From assembly GCA_904420555.1 (NCBI GenBank), contig CAJFVO010000005.1, positions 90,241 to 154,240 of the forward strand: a DNA stretch of 64,000 nt, given 5' to 3'. Position 1 is the stretch's first letter. Each line of letters opens with the position of its first letter. The notes under the pieces are model-generated. The model saw nothing but the letters and a program-made list of their open reading frames with translations. It was not told the origin of the DNA and did not search any database. Below, piece after piece: positions 35,248 through 44,298 of the stretch. Origin of the DNA: Candidatus Heritagella intestinalis. Its GTDB lineage: Bacteria; Bacillota; Clostridia; Oscillospirales; Acutalibacteraceae. Both the position numbers and the translations under genes were made by a program.

Positions 35248-35398
35248 TATCTGCGCGTGGTATCGGGCCGTTGTTTGCGCCCGGCCATAAACGCGGATTG
35301 GGAGCACATCCTATGCGCCACGCGTAGTCAGCCCCGCGACAGAATAGTCTGTTTCTCGATGCCGCTTTCCCGCGGATTGCCAGCGGAGGCGCTCCGCT
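35248..35398. repeat. Dispersed repeat, copy A (between ecfT and truA)
   Basis: Two blocks are shared with spacers near 39.3 and 44.25 kb. A core at 35248-35300 contains CGGGCCGTTGTTTGC and AAACGCGGATTG. A terminal block at 35373-35398 contains GCGGATTGCCAGCGGAGG and forms the hairpin AGCGGAG-GCG-CTCCGCT. An unrelated stretch of about 70 nt lies between them. The hairpin overlaps the ecfT stop codon, so the element begins exactly where the gene ends. Confidence 0.7.
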
Positions 35399-36209
35399 AG
35401 GCCAGGGCGGGGAGGAAGATGTCTCCCAGCACCACGCCGGCCAGCACAATCAGAGTTACCACTGTGGCAATTACATCCCGCTTGCCTGCGTGAAGCTGCT
35501 TCATCTTGGTAGGCTTAATCCGGCTGTTATAGCACCGGCACTCCATGGCCATGGCCAAATCGTAGGCCCGACGGAAGGCCGACACAAACAGGGGAATCAA
35601 AATGGGGATCATGGCCTTGACCCGCTGGATCAGGCCGCCGCTCTCCATGTCCGCGCCACGGGCCTTCTGGGCGCTCATAATCTTGTCCGTCTCCTCCAGC
35701 AGGGTGGGCACAAACCGCAGGGCAATGCTCATCATCATGGCGATGTCGTGAACCGGCACCCGGAGAACATTCAGGGGCTTCATCAGCCGCTCCATGGCGT
35801 CGGTGAGCTGAGTGGGAGAGGTGGTAAAGGTGAGAATGGAGCTGCACAAAATCAGGGCGGTAATGCGAATGGCAATAAAGATACAGCGGTAAATGCCGTT
35901 CATGGTAATCTGCATAAAACCAAACTGGAAAATCGGCTCCCCACTGCCGTAAAACAGGTTCAGGATAGAGGTAAAGGCCACAATAAACAGAATGGCCTTC
36001 ATGCTCTTGAGATACATCTTCACCGGCACCCCGGAAAGGAGCATCCCTGTGAGAATCAGGCCCACTACCAGGGCCATGGACACAAAATTAAAGGCAACGA
36101 AAATCAATACAATGGCGGCCAGAGTCAGCACCAGCTTGACCCGAGGGTCTAAACGGTGCAGAATAGAGCGGCCGGGAAAATATTGGCCTAACGTGATGTC
36201 ACTGAGCAT
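35397..36209 (-). CDS. ecfT: ECF transporter transmembrane subunit EcfT
   Basis: A 270-residue membrane protein with about six helices, the scaffold of a group II energy-coupling factor transporter. The first coupling motif is intact (SAQKARGADMESGG). The second, usually Ala-Arg-Gly, reads AMECRCYNSR and keeps the arginine. It joins vitamin-specific S components to the EcfA ATPases; no S gene lies nearby, so the module probably serves scattered S proteins. It overlaps ecfA2 by 11 nt. Confidence 0.93.
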   Translation of the reverse strand: MLSDITLGQYFPGRSILHRLDPRVKLVLTLAAIVLIFVAFNFVSMALVVGLILTGMLLSGVPVKMYLKSMKAILFIVAFTSILNLFYGSGEPIFQFGFMQITMNGIYRCIFIAIRITALILCSSILTFTTSPTQLTDAMERLMKPLNVLRVPVHDIAMMMSIALRFVPTLLEETDKIMSAQKARGADMESGGLIQRVKAMIPILIPLFVSAFRRAYDLAMAMECRCYNSRIKPTKMKQLHAGKRDVIATVVTLIVLAGVVLGDIFLPALA

Positions 36210-37074
36210 GGTCTTCCTCCTCTCTCTTTACCAGGGGGAGCAGGGCCCTCACGGCCTGCTCCAGGGTCAGTACCCCAGAGGGCACCGGGCAGCCCATATT
36301 CCGCAACCGGGTCATAATAGCCGTCACCTGGGGCACCCGCAGGCCCATGGATTCCAGCTCCTGGCTTCTGGCGAACACCTTGGGCGTGGTGTCGAACATA
36401 GCGGCTTTGCCCTGGTTCATCACCAGCACCCGGTCGGCAGTGCGGGCAATGTCCTCCATGCTGTGGGAGACCAGCAGAACCGTATTCTTCCGGTGCTGGT
36501 GATAGCTGCCGATTTGGGCCAACAGCACGTCCCGGCCCTTGGGGTCCAGGCCAGCCGCGGGCTCGTCCAGCACCAGCACGTCCGGGTCCATGGCGATGAC
36601 CCCGGCAATGGCCGCCCGGCGCTTTTCGCCGCCGGAAAGCTCAAAGGGAGATTTGTCCCACAGAGAGGGCTTCAATCCAGTAAATTCGGCGGCCTCCTTG
36701 GCCTTTTCCATGGCCTCTTCTTCTGTCAAGCCCTTGTTTTTGGGGCCAAAGGCGATGTCCTTCAAAACCGTCTCTTCAAAGAGCTGGTATTCCGGATACT
36801 GGAACACCATGCCCACCTGAAAGCGCACCGCCCGAATTTTTTTCGGCTCGGCCCAAATGTCCTTGCCATGGAGGAGAATTTTGCCGGAGGTGGGCCGCAG
36901 CAGGCCGTTGAGCTGCTGAATCAGGGTAGATTTTCCGCTGCCGGTGTGGCCGATGACCCCCACGAACTCCCCTTCCTCAATGGAGAGGTTCACATGGTCC
37001 ACGGCAGTCCGGGCAAAGGGAGAGCCGGGACTGTATACATAGGTTAAATCCTGGGTTTCCAAAACCGCTGCCAT
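36199..37074 (-). CDS. ecfA2: ECF transporter ATPase EcfA2
   Basis: A 291-residue ABC ATPase: Walker A GHTGSGKST, signature FELSGGEKRR, Walker B VLVLDEPAAGLD. It is the second ATPase of the module and sits between ecfA1 (4 nt upstream) and ecfT (overlapping). With EcfA1 it drives vitamin uptake. The C-terminal extension after the switch His (SHSMED) is usual for the family. Confidence 0.94.
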   Translation of the reverse strand: MAAVLETQDLTYVYSPGSPFARTAVDHVNLSIEEGEFVGVIGHTGSGKSTLIQQLNGLLRPTSGKILLHGKDIWAEPKKIRAVRFQVGMVFQYPEYQLFEETVLKDIAFGPKNKGLTEEEAMEKAKEAAEFTGLKPSLWDKSPFELSGGEKRRAAIAGVIAMDPDVLVLDEPAAGLDPKGRDVLLAQIGSYHQHRKNTVLLVSHSMEDIARTADRVLVMNQGKAAMFDTTPKVFARSQELESMGLRVPQVTAIMTRLRNMGCPVPSGVLTLEQAVRALLPLVKREEEDHAQ

Positions 37075-37078
37075 GGGC

Positions 37079-37927
37079 TCACTCCTTTCTCAGCAGGGCA
37101 TACAGCGCCCCGACACATTCTTCTTCGTTGAGGATTCCGTCTGGAAGCTTGCAGCCGCAGGCCCGGAGCCGGTAGGCCAGCTCCGTTGCCTGGGGCACGT
37201 CCAGATGATGCTGCTTTAACAGCTCTACCTGAGAGAATACCTCTTGAGGGGTTCCCTGGGTGAGGATATTCCCCTCGTCCATGACCACCACGCGCCCGGC
37301 CTGAACCGCCTCGTCCATGTAGTGGGTAATGAGGATAATGGTGATGCCCTTTTCCCGGTTGAGCTTCTGAATGGTGCTCATGACCTCGTCGCGGCCCCGG
37401 GGGTCCAGCATGGCGGTGGGCTCGTCCAGCACAATGCAGTCGGGCTCCATGGCGATAATGCCCGCAATGGCTACCCGCTGCTTCTGGCCGCCGGAGAGCT
37501 TATACGGGGCGTTTTCCCGGTATTCGTACATATCCACCGCTTTCAAAGCCTCATCCACCCGGCGGCGGATTTCCTTGGGCTCCACCCCCAGGTTCTCCGG
37601 CCCAAAGGCCACGTCTTCCTCTACAATGCTGGCCACCAGCTGGTTGTCTGGGTTCTGCTGCACCAGGCCCACCCGGCGGCGCACCTCATAGATGGTCTCC
37701 TCTTGGGTGGTGTCCATGCCGTCTACGGTAATGCGGCCCTCTGTGGGCTGGAGCATCCCGTTAAACAGCTTAGCCATGGTGGATTTGCCGCAGCCGTTAT
37801 GGCCCAGCAGGGCAACGAATTCGCCCTTGGCAATGTCCAGGGTTACGCCGTGAAGAACCTCCCGTGGCGCTTCGCCCTCGGCGGGTTCATAGGCAAAATG
37901 CACATTGTCTGCCCTGATAAATTTCAT
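37079..37927 (-). CDS. ecfA1: ECF transporter ATPase EcfA1
   Basis: A 282-residue ABC ATPase: Walker [11 protein letters not shown]-loop VQQNPDNQ, signature [10 protein letters not shown], Walker [12 protein letters not shown], switch THYMDEA. The first gene of the ecfA1-ecfA2-ecfT series. The FQYP-type Q-loop of EcfA2 and the VQQNPDNQ of this protein are as expected for the heterodimer. Confidence 0.94.
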   Translation of the reverse strand: MKFIRADNVHFAYEPAEGEAPREVLHGVTLDIAKGEFVALLGHNGCGKSTMAKLFNGMLQPTEGRITVDGMDTTQEETIYEVRRRVGLVQQNPDNQLVASIVEEDVAFGPENLGVEPKEIRRRVDEALKAVDMYEYRENAPYKLSGGQKQRVAIAGIIAMEPDCIVLDEPTAMLDPRGRDEVMSTIQKLNREKGITIILITHYMDEAVQAGRVVVMDEGNILTQGTPQEVFSQVELLKQHHLDVPQATELAYRLRACGCKLPDGILNEEECVGALYALLRKE

Positions 37928-38015
37928 GAGTAACTCCTTTCGATGTGAAATGCCCCAGGGAGGCTTCCCGCCTCTTGGGCTTATTCCATCTTTCTTATTC
38001 TCTCCGTATCAAACA

Positions 38016-38876
38016 TTAACCTTCAAAAATCGCCGTGCTCCCGCAGGGAAGCACCAGCCCGCTGGACGTTACCGGCAGGCCGATTTCATCCGACGACACC
38101 TTGCCGCCGAATTTCGTCTGCAGCAGCACCCCCAGCAGGTATTCCATCACCGACGGGGAAAGGCCGGTGGTGTAGGAATTCAAAATAAAGAACAGGGGCT
38201 TGTCCGCCAAAATGGGGATGCACTGGCTCACCAAGCTGTACAGCTGCTCTTCCAGCTTCCACACCTCGCCCCCAGGCCCACGGCCATAGGAGGGCGGATC
38301 CATGATAATGCCGTCGTAGGTGTTGCCCCGGCGCTGTTCCCGCTGGACGAATTTCATGCAGTCGTCCACCAGCCAGCGCACCGGACGGTCTGCAAGGCCG
38401 CTGGCCTGGGCATTTTCCTTGGCCCAGGCCACCATGCCTTTGGAAGCGTCCACATGGGTCACATGGGCCCCGGCCTTCATACAGGCCAGGGTAGCGGCCC
38501 CGGTATAGCCGAAGAGGTTGAGAATCTTCACCGGCCTGCCGGCCTTTTGAATCTTCTCCATGGCGAAATCCCAGTTGACTGCCTGCTCGGGGAAAATTCC
38601 CGTATGCTTAAAGCCCATGGTCTTGAGCTGGAAAGTCAGGCCTTGATAGCCGATCTTCCACATAGGGGGCACAGGCCGGTAATTCTGCCACTGGCCGCCT
38701 CCGGTGTTGGAGCGGTGATACCGGGCGTTGGCCTGCCGCCACAGGGGGTGCTTTTTTGGGGTATCCCAGATGATCTGGGGGTCCGGACGGATGAGGATCA
38801 CATCTCCCCACCGCTCCAGCCGTTCCCCCGCAGAGGTATCCAAGAGTTCATAGTCCTTCCAGTTTGCGGCTCTCAT
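38016..38876 (-). CDS. Class I SAM-dependent methyltransferase, RlmI/RlmK-like
   Basis: A 286-residue enzyme of the RlmI/RlmK C-terminal type. The SAM site is LNLFGYTGAATLACMKAGA, the acidic residue is in THVDAS, and the catalytic motif is IMDPPSYGRG. It lacks the N-terminal PUA domain of RlmI, so it may methylate 23S rRNA or another RNA at cytosine C5 or guanine; the target is unknown. Single gene upstream of the ecf operon, in the same direction. Confidence 0.85.
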   Translation of the reverse strand: MRAANWKDYELLDTSAGERLERWGDVILIRPDPQIIWDTPKKHPLWRQANARYHRSNTGGGQWQNYRPVPPMWKIGYQGLTFQLKTMGFKHTGIFPEQAVNWDFAMEKIQKAGRPVKILNLFGYTGAATLACMKAGAHVTHVDASKGMVAWAKENAQASGLADRPVRWLVDDCMKFVQREQRRGNTYDGIIMDPPSYGRGPGGEVWKLEEQLYSLVSQCIPILADKPLFFILNSYTTGLSPSVMEYLLGVLLQTKFGGKVSSDEIGLPVTSSGLVLPCGSTAIFEG

Positions 38877-38967
38877 GGCGCCATTCCTTTCTTTCCCGGG
38901 GCCGGGCCCCTTTCTCTCATGTGGTTTTTCATTGATTTTTCAATCATATTTGGCGGCACGCGTCTGC

Positions 38968-39236
38968 GTGGCGGAGAGAGGGTTTTCATAGGTTTACTCC
39001 ATATTTTCCCGTTTTCTCTTCTTATCCTTTATTCATCGAATAACCACCTTGTCGCTCATGCCGCGACGGGCACCCCTTTTTCTTGACGAAAAGAAAAAGG
39101 GGGAAAAGATTCGTTAGGGGCTGGCATCTTGACACGCCGGGCGAAACCATTCACGGAGGAATGGTTTCGATGGCGGTCAGGCGGGCTTCTTTTTGACGCG
39201 TCCAGGCAATCATTATGAAAAAACTCTCTCCGCGCG
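38968..39236. repeat. Inverted-repeat element in methyltransferase-glmM spacer (MITE-like)
   Basis: The ends are imperfect inverted copies: GGCGGAGAGAGGGTTTTCATA at 38970-38990 and, on the opposite strand, CGCGGAGAGAGTTTTTTCATA at 39214-39234. Inside are two perfect hairpins, CCCCTTTTTCTT/AAGAAAAAGGGG (39073-39102) and GAAACCATTC/GAATGGTTTC (39143-39168). A single related end, ACGGAGAGAGTTCTCAT, occurs at 43962-43978. No transposase is present. The layout resembles a small non-autonomous element. Confidence 0.5.
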
Positions 39237-39271
39237 TATTTGGGCGCTCCCGAGGTGATTGTTCGATGCAT

Positions 39272-39396
39272 CTTCCTACGCGTGGAACCGGACCGTTGTT
39301 TGCACCTGCCCCAAACGCGGATTGCCTGCGGAGGTGCCGTGTGCCGGTGGCACACAGATAAGGCACCGACCGAAGCGGCAGCGGAGACCACTCCGC
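39272..39396. repeat. Dispersed repeat, copy B (downstream of glmM)
   Basis: The core at 39272-39334 shares CGGACCGTTGTTTGC, AAACGCGGATTG and TGCGGAGG with copies A and C. A hairpin GCGGAG-ACCA-CTCCGC (39381-39396) lies 3 nt beyond the glmM stop. With the adjoining inverted-repeat element it fills the 523-nt spacer 38877-39399. A 48-codon plus-strand frame (39215-39361) crosses it, but I do not trust it as a gene. Confidence 0.65.
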
Positions 39397-39399
39397 CGG

Positions 39400-40749
39400 T
39401 TAGGAGAGTTCCTGGCGCATGACTTCCACAACGCCTTCGGCGATGGCGCGAATCTCGTCCTCGTCTTCCCCTTCCACCATGACCCGCAGGAGGGGTTCTG
39501 TGCCGGAGGGGCGCACCACTACCCGGCCCCGGCTGCCCAGGGTTTTTTTGGCGTTGTCCACAGCCTGACGCACCTTGGTGTCCGTGTAGAACCGGAGCTT
39601 GCCTTCATTGCTCACCTGCAGATTCAGAAGCACCTGGGGATACCGGCTCATAGCGGAAGCCAAATCCGAGAGCTTCGCTTCCCGCCGGCGCAGGATGCTC
39701 ATGAGCTGGCAGGCGGACATCTGCCCATCGCCGGTAGTGGCGAAATCCAGGAAAATAAAGTGCCCGCTCTGCTCACCGCCAAAATTATACCCCTGCAGGA
39801 GCATCTCTTCCAGCACATACCGGTCCCCTACCTTGGTAGCCACAAAATCCATGCCGTGGGCCTCGCAGAACTTGGCAAAGCCCATGTTGGTCATAATGGT
39901 GCCCACCACGGCGTTCTTGGCCAGCTTGCCCCGGGACTTCATATCCATAGCGCAGATGGCCATGAAGAAATCCCCGTCCACCAGGTTGCCGTTTTCGTCC
40001 ACTGCCAGACAGCGGTCCGCATCGCCGTCAAAGGCCACGCCGGCATCACAGTGGTGCTCCCGGACATATTCCATCAGGGGCTCCATGTGGGTGGAACCGC
40101 AGTTATCGTTGATGTTCACCCCGTTGGGCTCCGCGTGGAGGATGTGACACTTGGCCCCCAGTTCCGTGAACAGCAGCTCGGCCGTCCGGGACGCGGAACC
40201 GTTGGCGCAGTCAATGGCAATCTCCATGCCGTCCAGAGAGTAGAGAACCGTGGATTTAATATGGTCCACATAGTCCCGCACTACGTTAGGGGTAGGCAGC
40301 ACCTTTCCCACATTCCCGCCGGTAGGACAAGACGGGGTCAGGGCCTCGTCCAGCACAATGGATTCAATGCGTTCTTCCAGGGCGTCGGGGAGCTTGTAAC
40401 CGTCGCCGCTGAAAATCTTAATGCCGTTGAACTCGCAGGGATTGTGGGAGGCGGAAATCATAATGCCCGCATCGGCTTTATACTTTCCCACCAGAAACGC
40501 CACTGCCGGGGTGGGCACCACGCCCAGCTGCACCACATTGGCCCCTACGCTGCACAGGCCGGCAGTCAGGGCGCTTTCCAGCATATCGCTGGAGAGCCGG
40601 GTATCCTTGCCGATGAGGATTTTGGGGTGGAGGCGGTCTTCATCCGTCAGCACCATTGCGGCGGCCCGGCCAATCTTCATGGCCAGCTCACAGGTGAGCT
40701 CACTATTGGCGATTCCCCGGACACCGTCCGTACCGAAAAGTCTTCCCAT
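39400..40749 (-). CDS. glmM: Phosphoglucosamine mutase
   Basis: A 449-residue alpha-D-phosphohexomutase that converts glucosamine-6-phosphate to glucosamine-1-phosphate for peptidoglycan precursors. Landmarks are LFGTDGVRG at the N-terminus, ISASHNPCEFNG with the phosphorylated Ser101, FDGDADRC for metal, GGEQSGH for the sugar, and RPSGTEPLLRV for phosphate. GGAG lies 9 nt before ATG 40749; earlier in-frame ATGs at 40764 and 40773 lack that spacing. Confidence 0.95.
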   Translation of the reverse strand: MGRLFGTDGVRGIANSELTCELAMKIGRAAAMVLTDEDRLHPKILIGKDTRLSSDMLESALTAGLCSVGANVVQLGVVPTPAVAFLVGKYKADAGIMISASHNPCEFNGIKIFSGDGYKLPDALEERIESIVLDEALTPSCPTGGNVGKVLPTPNVVRDYVDHIKSTVLYSLDGMEIAIDCANGSASRTAELLFTELGAKCHILHAEPNGVNINDNCGSTHMEPLMEYVREHHCDAGVAFDGDADRCLAVDENGNLVDGDFFMAICAMDMKSRGKLAKNAVVGTIMTNMGFAKFCEAHGMDFVATKVGDRYVLEEMLLQGYNFGGEQSGHFIFLDFATTGDGQMSACQLMSILRRREAKLSDLASAMSRYPQVLLNLQVSNEGKLRFYTDTKVRQAVDNAKKTLGSRGRVVVRPSGTEPLLRVMVEGEDEDEIRAIAEGVVEVMRQELS

Positions 40750-40830
40750 AATACGCAACTCCATTTCTTCCATTTTTCCGCCGGAGCCTGCCGCCCCTGG
40801 CACGGTGTGGATTTTTTTACTTTTTCAATA

Positions 40831-41451
40831 TTATGCAAAGGTATTTTCTTTTACGCCTGGGAGGATCTCATAAACGGAGACCCCCATCTGTTTTTCAAAA
40901 TGTTCCTTGATTTTGTAAGTAGCCTTCCACTTGGGAACCATGTAGGGATTGGGGCCGTAGCGCATGACCACGTTGACCCAGCGTTTTTCCATGAGGCAGA
41001 ACCCCTTGGAAGTAGCCAATGCATCGCAAAGCTGGATGAGCCGGTCGTACTCGTCATAGGTTATCCCGGAGAGGAGCTCCGCTACCCGCTGCTTTTCCGC
41101 CTCCCCGTCCCGCTTCAGGCTCTTTCGCGGCTGCCAGGAGCCGAAGCAGCTTTCAATATCCTGCAAGGGAAAGCTGTGGGTCAGGCAAATTCTCGCCACA
41201 TCCGGGAAACCCTGGCGCATCATAAAGTCGTAGCCGTCGATAATGTGCAGGTTTCCGGTAATGCCGAACCGCCGGCCAATATCGTGGAGCATCCCCAGCA
41301 CCTGGGCTCTGTCCGGGTCCAGTCCGGGAACCCGCTCTGCAATGAGCCGGGCGGCCTGTCCCACATAACGGCTGTGGTCTGCCCAAAGGCCCTGATTTTG
41401 CCAAAACCCTTCCCGCAGATAAGTTTCCGCCTGTTGAATACTTGGAATCAT
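40831..41451 (-). CDS. HD domain phosphohydrolase
   Basis: A 206-residue protein with an N-terminal HD domain: HSRYVGQAARLIAERV...LGMLHDIGRRFG gives the His and His-Asp metal ligands, and LTHSFP and LIQLCDALA add later ones. The C-terminal half is helical and not diagnostic. GGAGG precedes ATG 41451. Relatives hydrolyse nucleotides or act on tRNA; the substrate is unknown. Between glmM and ruvB on the same strand. Confidence 0.8.
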   Translation of the reverse strand: MIPSIQQAETYLREGFWQNQGLWADHSRYVGQAARLIAERVPGLDPDRAQVLGMLHDIGRRFGITGNLHIIDGYDFMMRQGFPDVARICLTHSFPLQDIESCFGSWQPRKSLKRDGEAEKQRVAELLSGITYDEYDRLIQLCDALATSKGFCLMEKRWVNVVMRYGPNPYMVPKWKATYKIKEHFEKQMGVSVYEILPGVKENTFA

Positions 41452-41588
41452 CGAAGAACCTCCTTTTTGGAATGGGTCACAGGGTAATCCAATACCGCTG
41501 CATGACGCCCTATTCTGTCTGCACCTCATCGGCCAACACGGCATTCTCCTTTTCCTCACATTGTTGGCTTCCGCCGGGCAGGGCCCGC

Positions 41589-42632
41589 TCAGCCCTCATG
41601 AAAAAGGCTCTGCTGGCCGTTGGAAACTTCCCCTGGGGGCTTCAGCCCCAAATGGTGGTACGCCGCCGGGGTGACGCAGCGGCCCCGGGGAGTACGGCTT
41701 AAAAAGCCAATCTGCATGAGGTACGGCTCAATTACGTCCTCAATGGTCACGGCCTCCTCCCCGATGGCCGCCGCCAGGGTATCCAGGCCAACGGGGCCGC
41801 CATTGTAGTAGTCGATCATGGCCCGCATCATCCGGCGGTCGCCGGAATCCAGGCCCAGCTCGTCGATTTCCAGCCGGTCCAGGGCGATGCCCGCACTATT
41901 CTGGTCAATGATCCCATTGCTGATAACCTGGGCGAAATCCCGCACCCGCTTCAGCAGCCGGTTGGCAATCCGGGGCGTACCCCGGGAACGCCGGGCAATC
42001 TCCAAAGCGCCGTCCGCCGCAATGTCAATGCCCAAAATCTTGGCGCTCCGGGTGACAATCTGGGACAGCTCTTCCGGGGAGTACATTTCCAGCCGGAGTA
42101 CCACGCCAAACCGGTCCCGGAGAGGGGCCGTCAGCTGCCCGGCCCGGGTGGTGGCTCCCACCAGGGTAAATTTAGGCAGGGGCAGGTGGTAGGAAGCCGC
42201 CATCTGGCCCTTGCCGGTAATGATGTCCAGGGCAAAGTCCTCCATGGCGGGGTAGAGGATTTCCTCCACACTCCGGGAAAGCCGGTGAACCTCGTCGATA
42301 AACAGCACATCCCCGGGATTCAGGTTGGTGAGCAGGGCTGCCAAATCTCCGGGCTTTTCAATGGCCGGGCCGCTGGTCACCCGCAGGCTCACCCCCAGCT
42401 CGTTGGCGATAATCCCCGCCAGGGTGGTTTTGCCCAGGCCCGGAGGGCCGTAGAGCAGCACATGGTCCAAGGACTCCTTCCGCTGCCGGGCCGCCTCGAT
42501 AAACACCGCCAGATTTTCCTTGACTTTCTCCTGTCCAATATAATCGGAGAGATGCCGGGGCCGCAGGGGATTCTCCACTGCCGCGTCCTCCGGGTTATAG
42601 GCCGGGTCTACCATCCGGTTTTCAAAGTCCAT
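41589..42632 (-). CDS. ruvB: Holliday junction branch migration ATPase RuvB
   Basis: A 347-residue hexameric motor: [19 protein letters not shown], Walker [10 protein letters not shown], Walker [12 protein letters not shown], sensor VGATTRAG with LRDRFG, and a C-terminal winged helix with [10 protein letters not shown]. It drives branch migration together with RuvA. ATG 42632 ([10 protein letters not shown]) is preferred from family starts; TTG 42668 with GGGGGTG upstream would add 12 residues. The third gene of ruvC-ruvA-ruvB. Confidence 0.95.
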   Translation of the reverse strand: MDFENRMVDPAYNPEDAAVENPLRPRHLSDYIGQEKVKENLAVFIEAARQRKESLDHVLLYGPPGLGKTTLAGIIANELGVSLRVTSGPAIEKPGDLAALLTNLNPGDVLFIDEVHRLSRSVEEILYPAMEDFALDIITGKGQMAASYHLPLPKFTLVGATTRAGQLTAPLRDRFGVVLRLEMYSPEELSQIVTRSAKILGIDIAADGALEIARRSRGTPRIANRLLKRVRDFAQVISNGIIDQNSAGIALDRLEIDELGLDSGDRRMMRAMIDYYNGGPVGLDTLAAAIGEEAVTIEDVIEPYLMQIGFLSRTPRGRCVTPAAYHHLGLKPPGEVSNGQQSLFHEG

Positions 42633-42697
42633 TTCCGACCCTTCGTATCCTTCATATCCAAAATCCAAGCTTTCACCCCCAATCTACACCGCTGTTT

Positions 42698-43318
42698 TTA
42701 ATCCCACTTAGGCGCCAGCGCCCGCAGGGCCTGGCGGATGAGTTCCTCCACCGGCAGGGAGGAATCCAGCTTGCCCACTACCGCCGCCGCGTCGCTGGGG
42801 GTATAGCCCAGCACTGCCAGGGCGTTCACCGCTTCTGCCGCGTTGGAGGAAGCGGACACCGCGCCCGCCGCCTGCATATCGTCCATGGAGAGGCCCACAC
42901 TGGCGTCCCCTCCCATTTTCTTGACTTTATCCTTTAATTCCAGGGCAATCCGCTGGGCCAGCTTGGGGCCCACGCCACTGGCCCGGGTCAGGGCCTTGCT
43001 GTCCCCGGAAGCCACTGCCATGGCCACCCGCTCCGGGCTCAGCTCCGAGAGAATGGCCAGCCCCACCTTGGGGCCCACGCCGCTGACGCCGGTGAGCATT
43101 TTGAAGCAGTTCAGCTCGCTCTGGGTGGCAAAACCAAACAAGTCCAGCGCATCCTCCCGGACATTCAGGTGGGTGTACAGGGTGACGGTCTCCCCCAAAG
43201 GGGGCAGGTTCCGCTGGGTGCTCAGGGACGTGAGGCACTTAAAGCCCACGCCGCCGCACTCCACCACCACAAAACCCATTTCTGAATGGGTCAGCTTGCC
43301 TTTCACACTATAAAACAC
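42698..43318 (-). CDS. ruvA: Holliday junction DNA helicase subunit RuvA
   Basis: A 206-residue RuvA: N-terminal OB fold (residues 1-63), tandem helix-hairpin-helix motifs (LTGVSGVGPKVGLAIL, ASGVGPKLAQRIALELK), an acidic linker, and the C-terminal domain that binds RuvB (AVNALAVLGYTPSDAAAVV). The start is GTG 43318 with GGGAGG 8 nt upstream. It lies 16 nt after ruvC. Confidence 0.94.
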   Translation of the reverse strand: MFYSVKGKLTHSEMGFVVVECGGVGFKCLTSLSTQRNLPPLGETVTLYTHLNVREDALDLFGFATQSELNCFKMLTGVSGVGPKVGLAILSELSPERVAMAVASGDSKALTRASGVGPKLAQRIALELKDKVKKMGGDASVGLSMDDMQAAGAVSASSNAAEAVNALAVLGYTPSDAAAVVGKLDSSLPVEELIRQALRALAPKWD

Positions 43319-43334
43319 AAATATGACCTCCCTA

Positions 43335-43838
43335 TTAACCCCGCCGAAGCAGGCTTCTCCGCAGGGCAGACCCCGCCGCCTGGCCATGACAAATGGCCAT
43401 AGCCAACGCATCGGCGGTATCGTCCGGCTTGGGAATCTCCTGCAAACACAAGAGGCGCCGGGTCATCTCCATGACCTGGGGCTTTTTGGCCCCGCCATAA
43501 CCTGTCACCGCCATTTTCACCTGCATAGGGGTATATTCAAACACCGGCACCCGGGCTTTTTGGGCCGCCAGCAGGATGACCCCCCGGGCCTCGGCCACGC
43601 CGATAGCCGTGGTCTTGTTATTGCTGAAAAACAGCTTTTCCAAAGCCATGGATTCCGGCTTCCACTTTTCCAGCACCGAAGAAAGGGCGTCATAGATAAT
43701 TTCCAGCCGCCGCTCAAAGGGCTGTCCCGCCTTGGTGACGATAGCTCCATGCTCCAAAGAGCGGTAGCGGCCGCTGTCCGCGCGCACAACCCCGTATCCT
43801 ACAATGGCATAGCCCGGGTCCAGGCCTAAAATAATCAC
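43335..43838 (-). CDS. ruvC: Holliday junction resolvase RuvC
   Basis: A 167-residue RNase H-fold endonuclease with the acidic tetrad visible: LGLDPGYA (Asp7), ALEKLFF (Glu), and the C-terminal DDTADALAMA pair. GTG 43838 has AAGGAG 7 nt upstream; this start gives the normal RuvC length. It leads the ruvCAB operon from a promoter at 43881-43909. Confidence 0.95.
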   Translation of the reverse strand: MIILGLDPGYAIVGYGVVRADSGRYRSLEHGAIVTKAGQPFERRLEIIYDALSSVLEKWKPESMALEKLFFSNNKTTAIGVAEARGVILLAAQKARVPVFEYTPMQVKMAVTGYGGAKKPQVMEMTRRLLCLQEIPKPDDTADALAMAICHGQAAGSALRRSLLRRG

Positions 43839-43880
43839 AAAAACGCTCCTTCCGCCGGGCATTCCCGGATAATCCGTTTT

Positions 43881-43909
43881 ATTATAGCACACCCCGGAAG
43901 GAATGAAAA
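43881..43909 (-). promoter_or_regulatory. Probable promoter of ruvCAB
   Basis: Minus strand TTTTCA (43904-43909), 17 bp, TATAAT (43881-43886). I saw no LexA-type palindrome overlapping it. Confidence 0.55.
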
Positions 43910-44110
43910 GGAAAAGCCCGGTTTCCCGGCAGATTTTCCGGAAACACGGGCGTTTTGGCTGACGGAGAGAGTTCTCATTCAATTCGCGGGAACAGGTAGG
44001 GCTGTGCGGAGGTAAGTTATATTTTTAGTTTTTTCTCATCTCTTCTCGTCTCTTCTAGATTTCATAAAGATATGATAAAATAACATCGAAAAAGCAGTCC
44101 ATCACTATAA

Positions 44111-44298
44111 GGGCGGGCGCATAGTATGCGCACCCAACCCGCGGGAGAGCAGGCATCTATCAACAGCCTGTTTTCTCGCGAAGGTAATGGGAAGTGAAAA
44201 AAGAGCTTCCTATAGATGTATATCCATACTCCGCGAGGAATCAGGTTGTTGTTTTCCTCGGCCTTAAACGCGGACTGCCAGCGGAGGCTACTCCGCCG
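44111..44298 (+). promoter_or_regulatory. Structured leader of type I toxin, with dispersed repeat copy C
   Basis: Several hairpins succeed one another: GCGCAT-AGT-ATGCGC (44117-44131), CGCGGGAGAGCAGGC with GCCTGTTTTCTCGCG (44140-44180), GGAAG/CTTCC (about 44190-44210), and GCGGAG-GCTA-CTCCGC (44281-44296). The last one buries the GGAGG ribosome site (44283-44287) of the toxin. The core 44226-44287 is repeat copy C (GTTGTTTTC, TTAAACGCGGACTGCCAGCGGAGG). The spacer 43839-44298 has no other gene; a 35-residue in-frame upstream extension from GTG 44194 is possible. Confidence 0.6.

Noticed and set aside
39215..39361. 48-codon plus-strand frame MKKLSPRVFGRS... in repeat copy B
   Set aside because: It lies in repeat sequence, has only a weak ribosome site, and the frame is interrupted in copy A; kept as part of the repeat, not as a gene.
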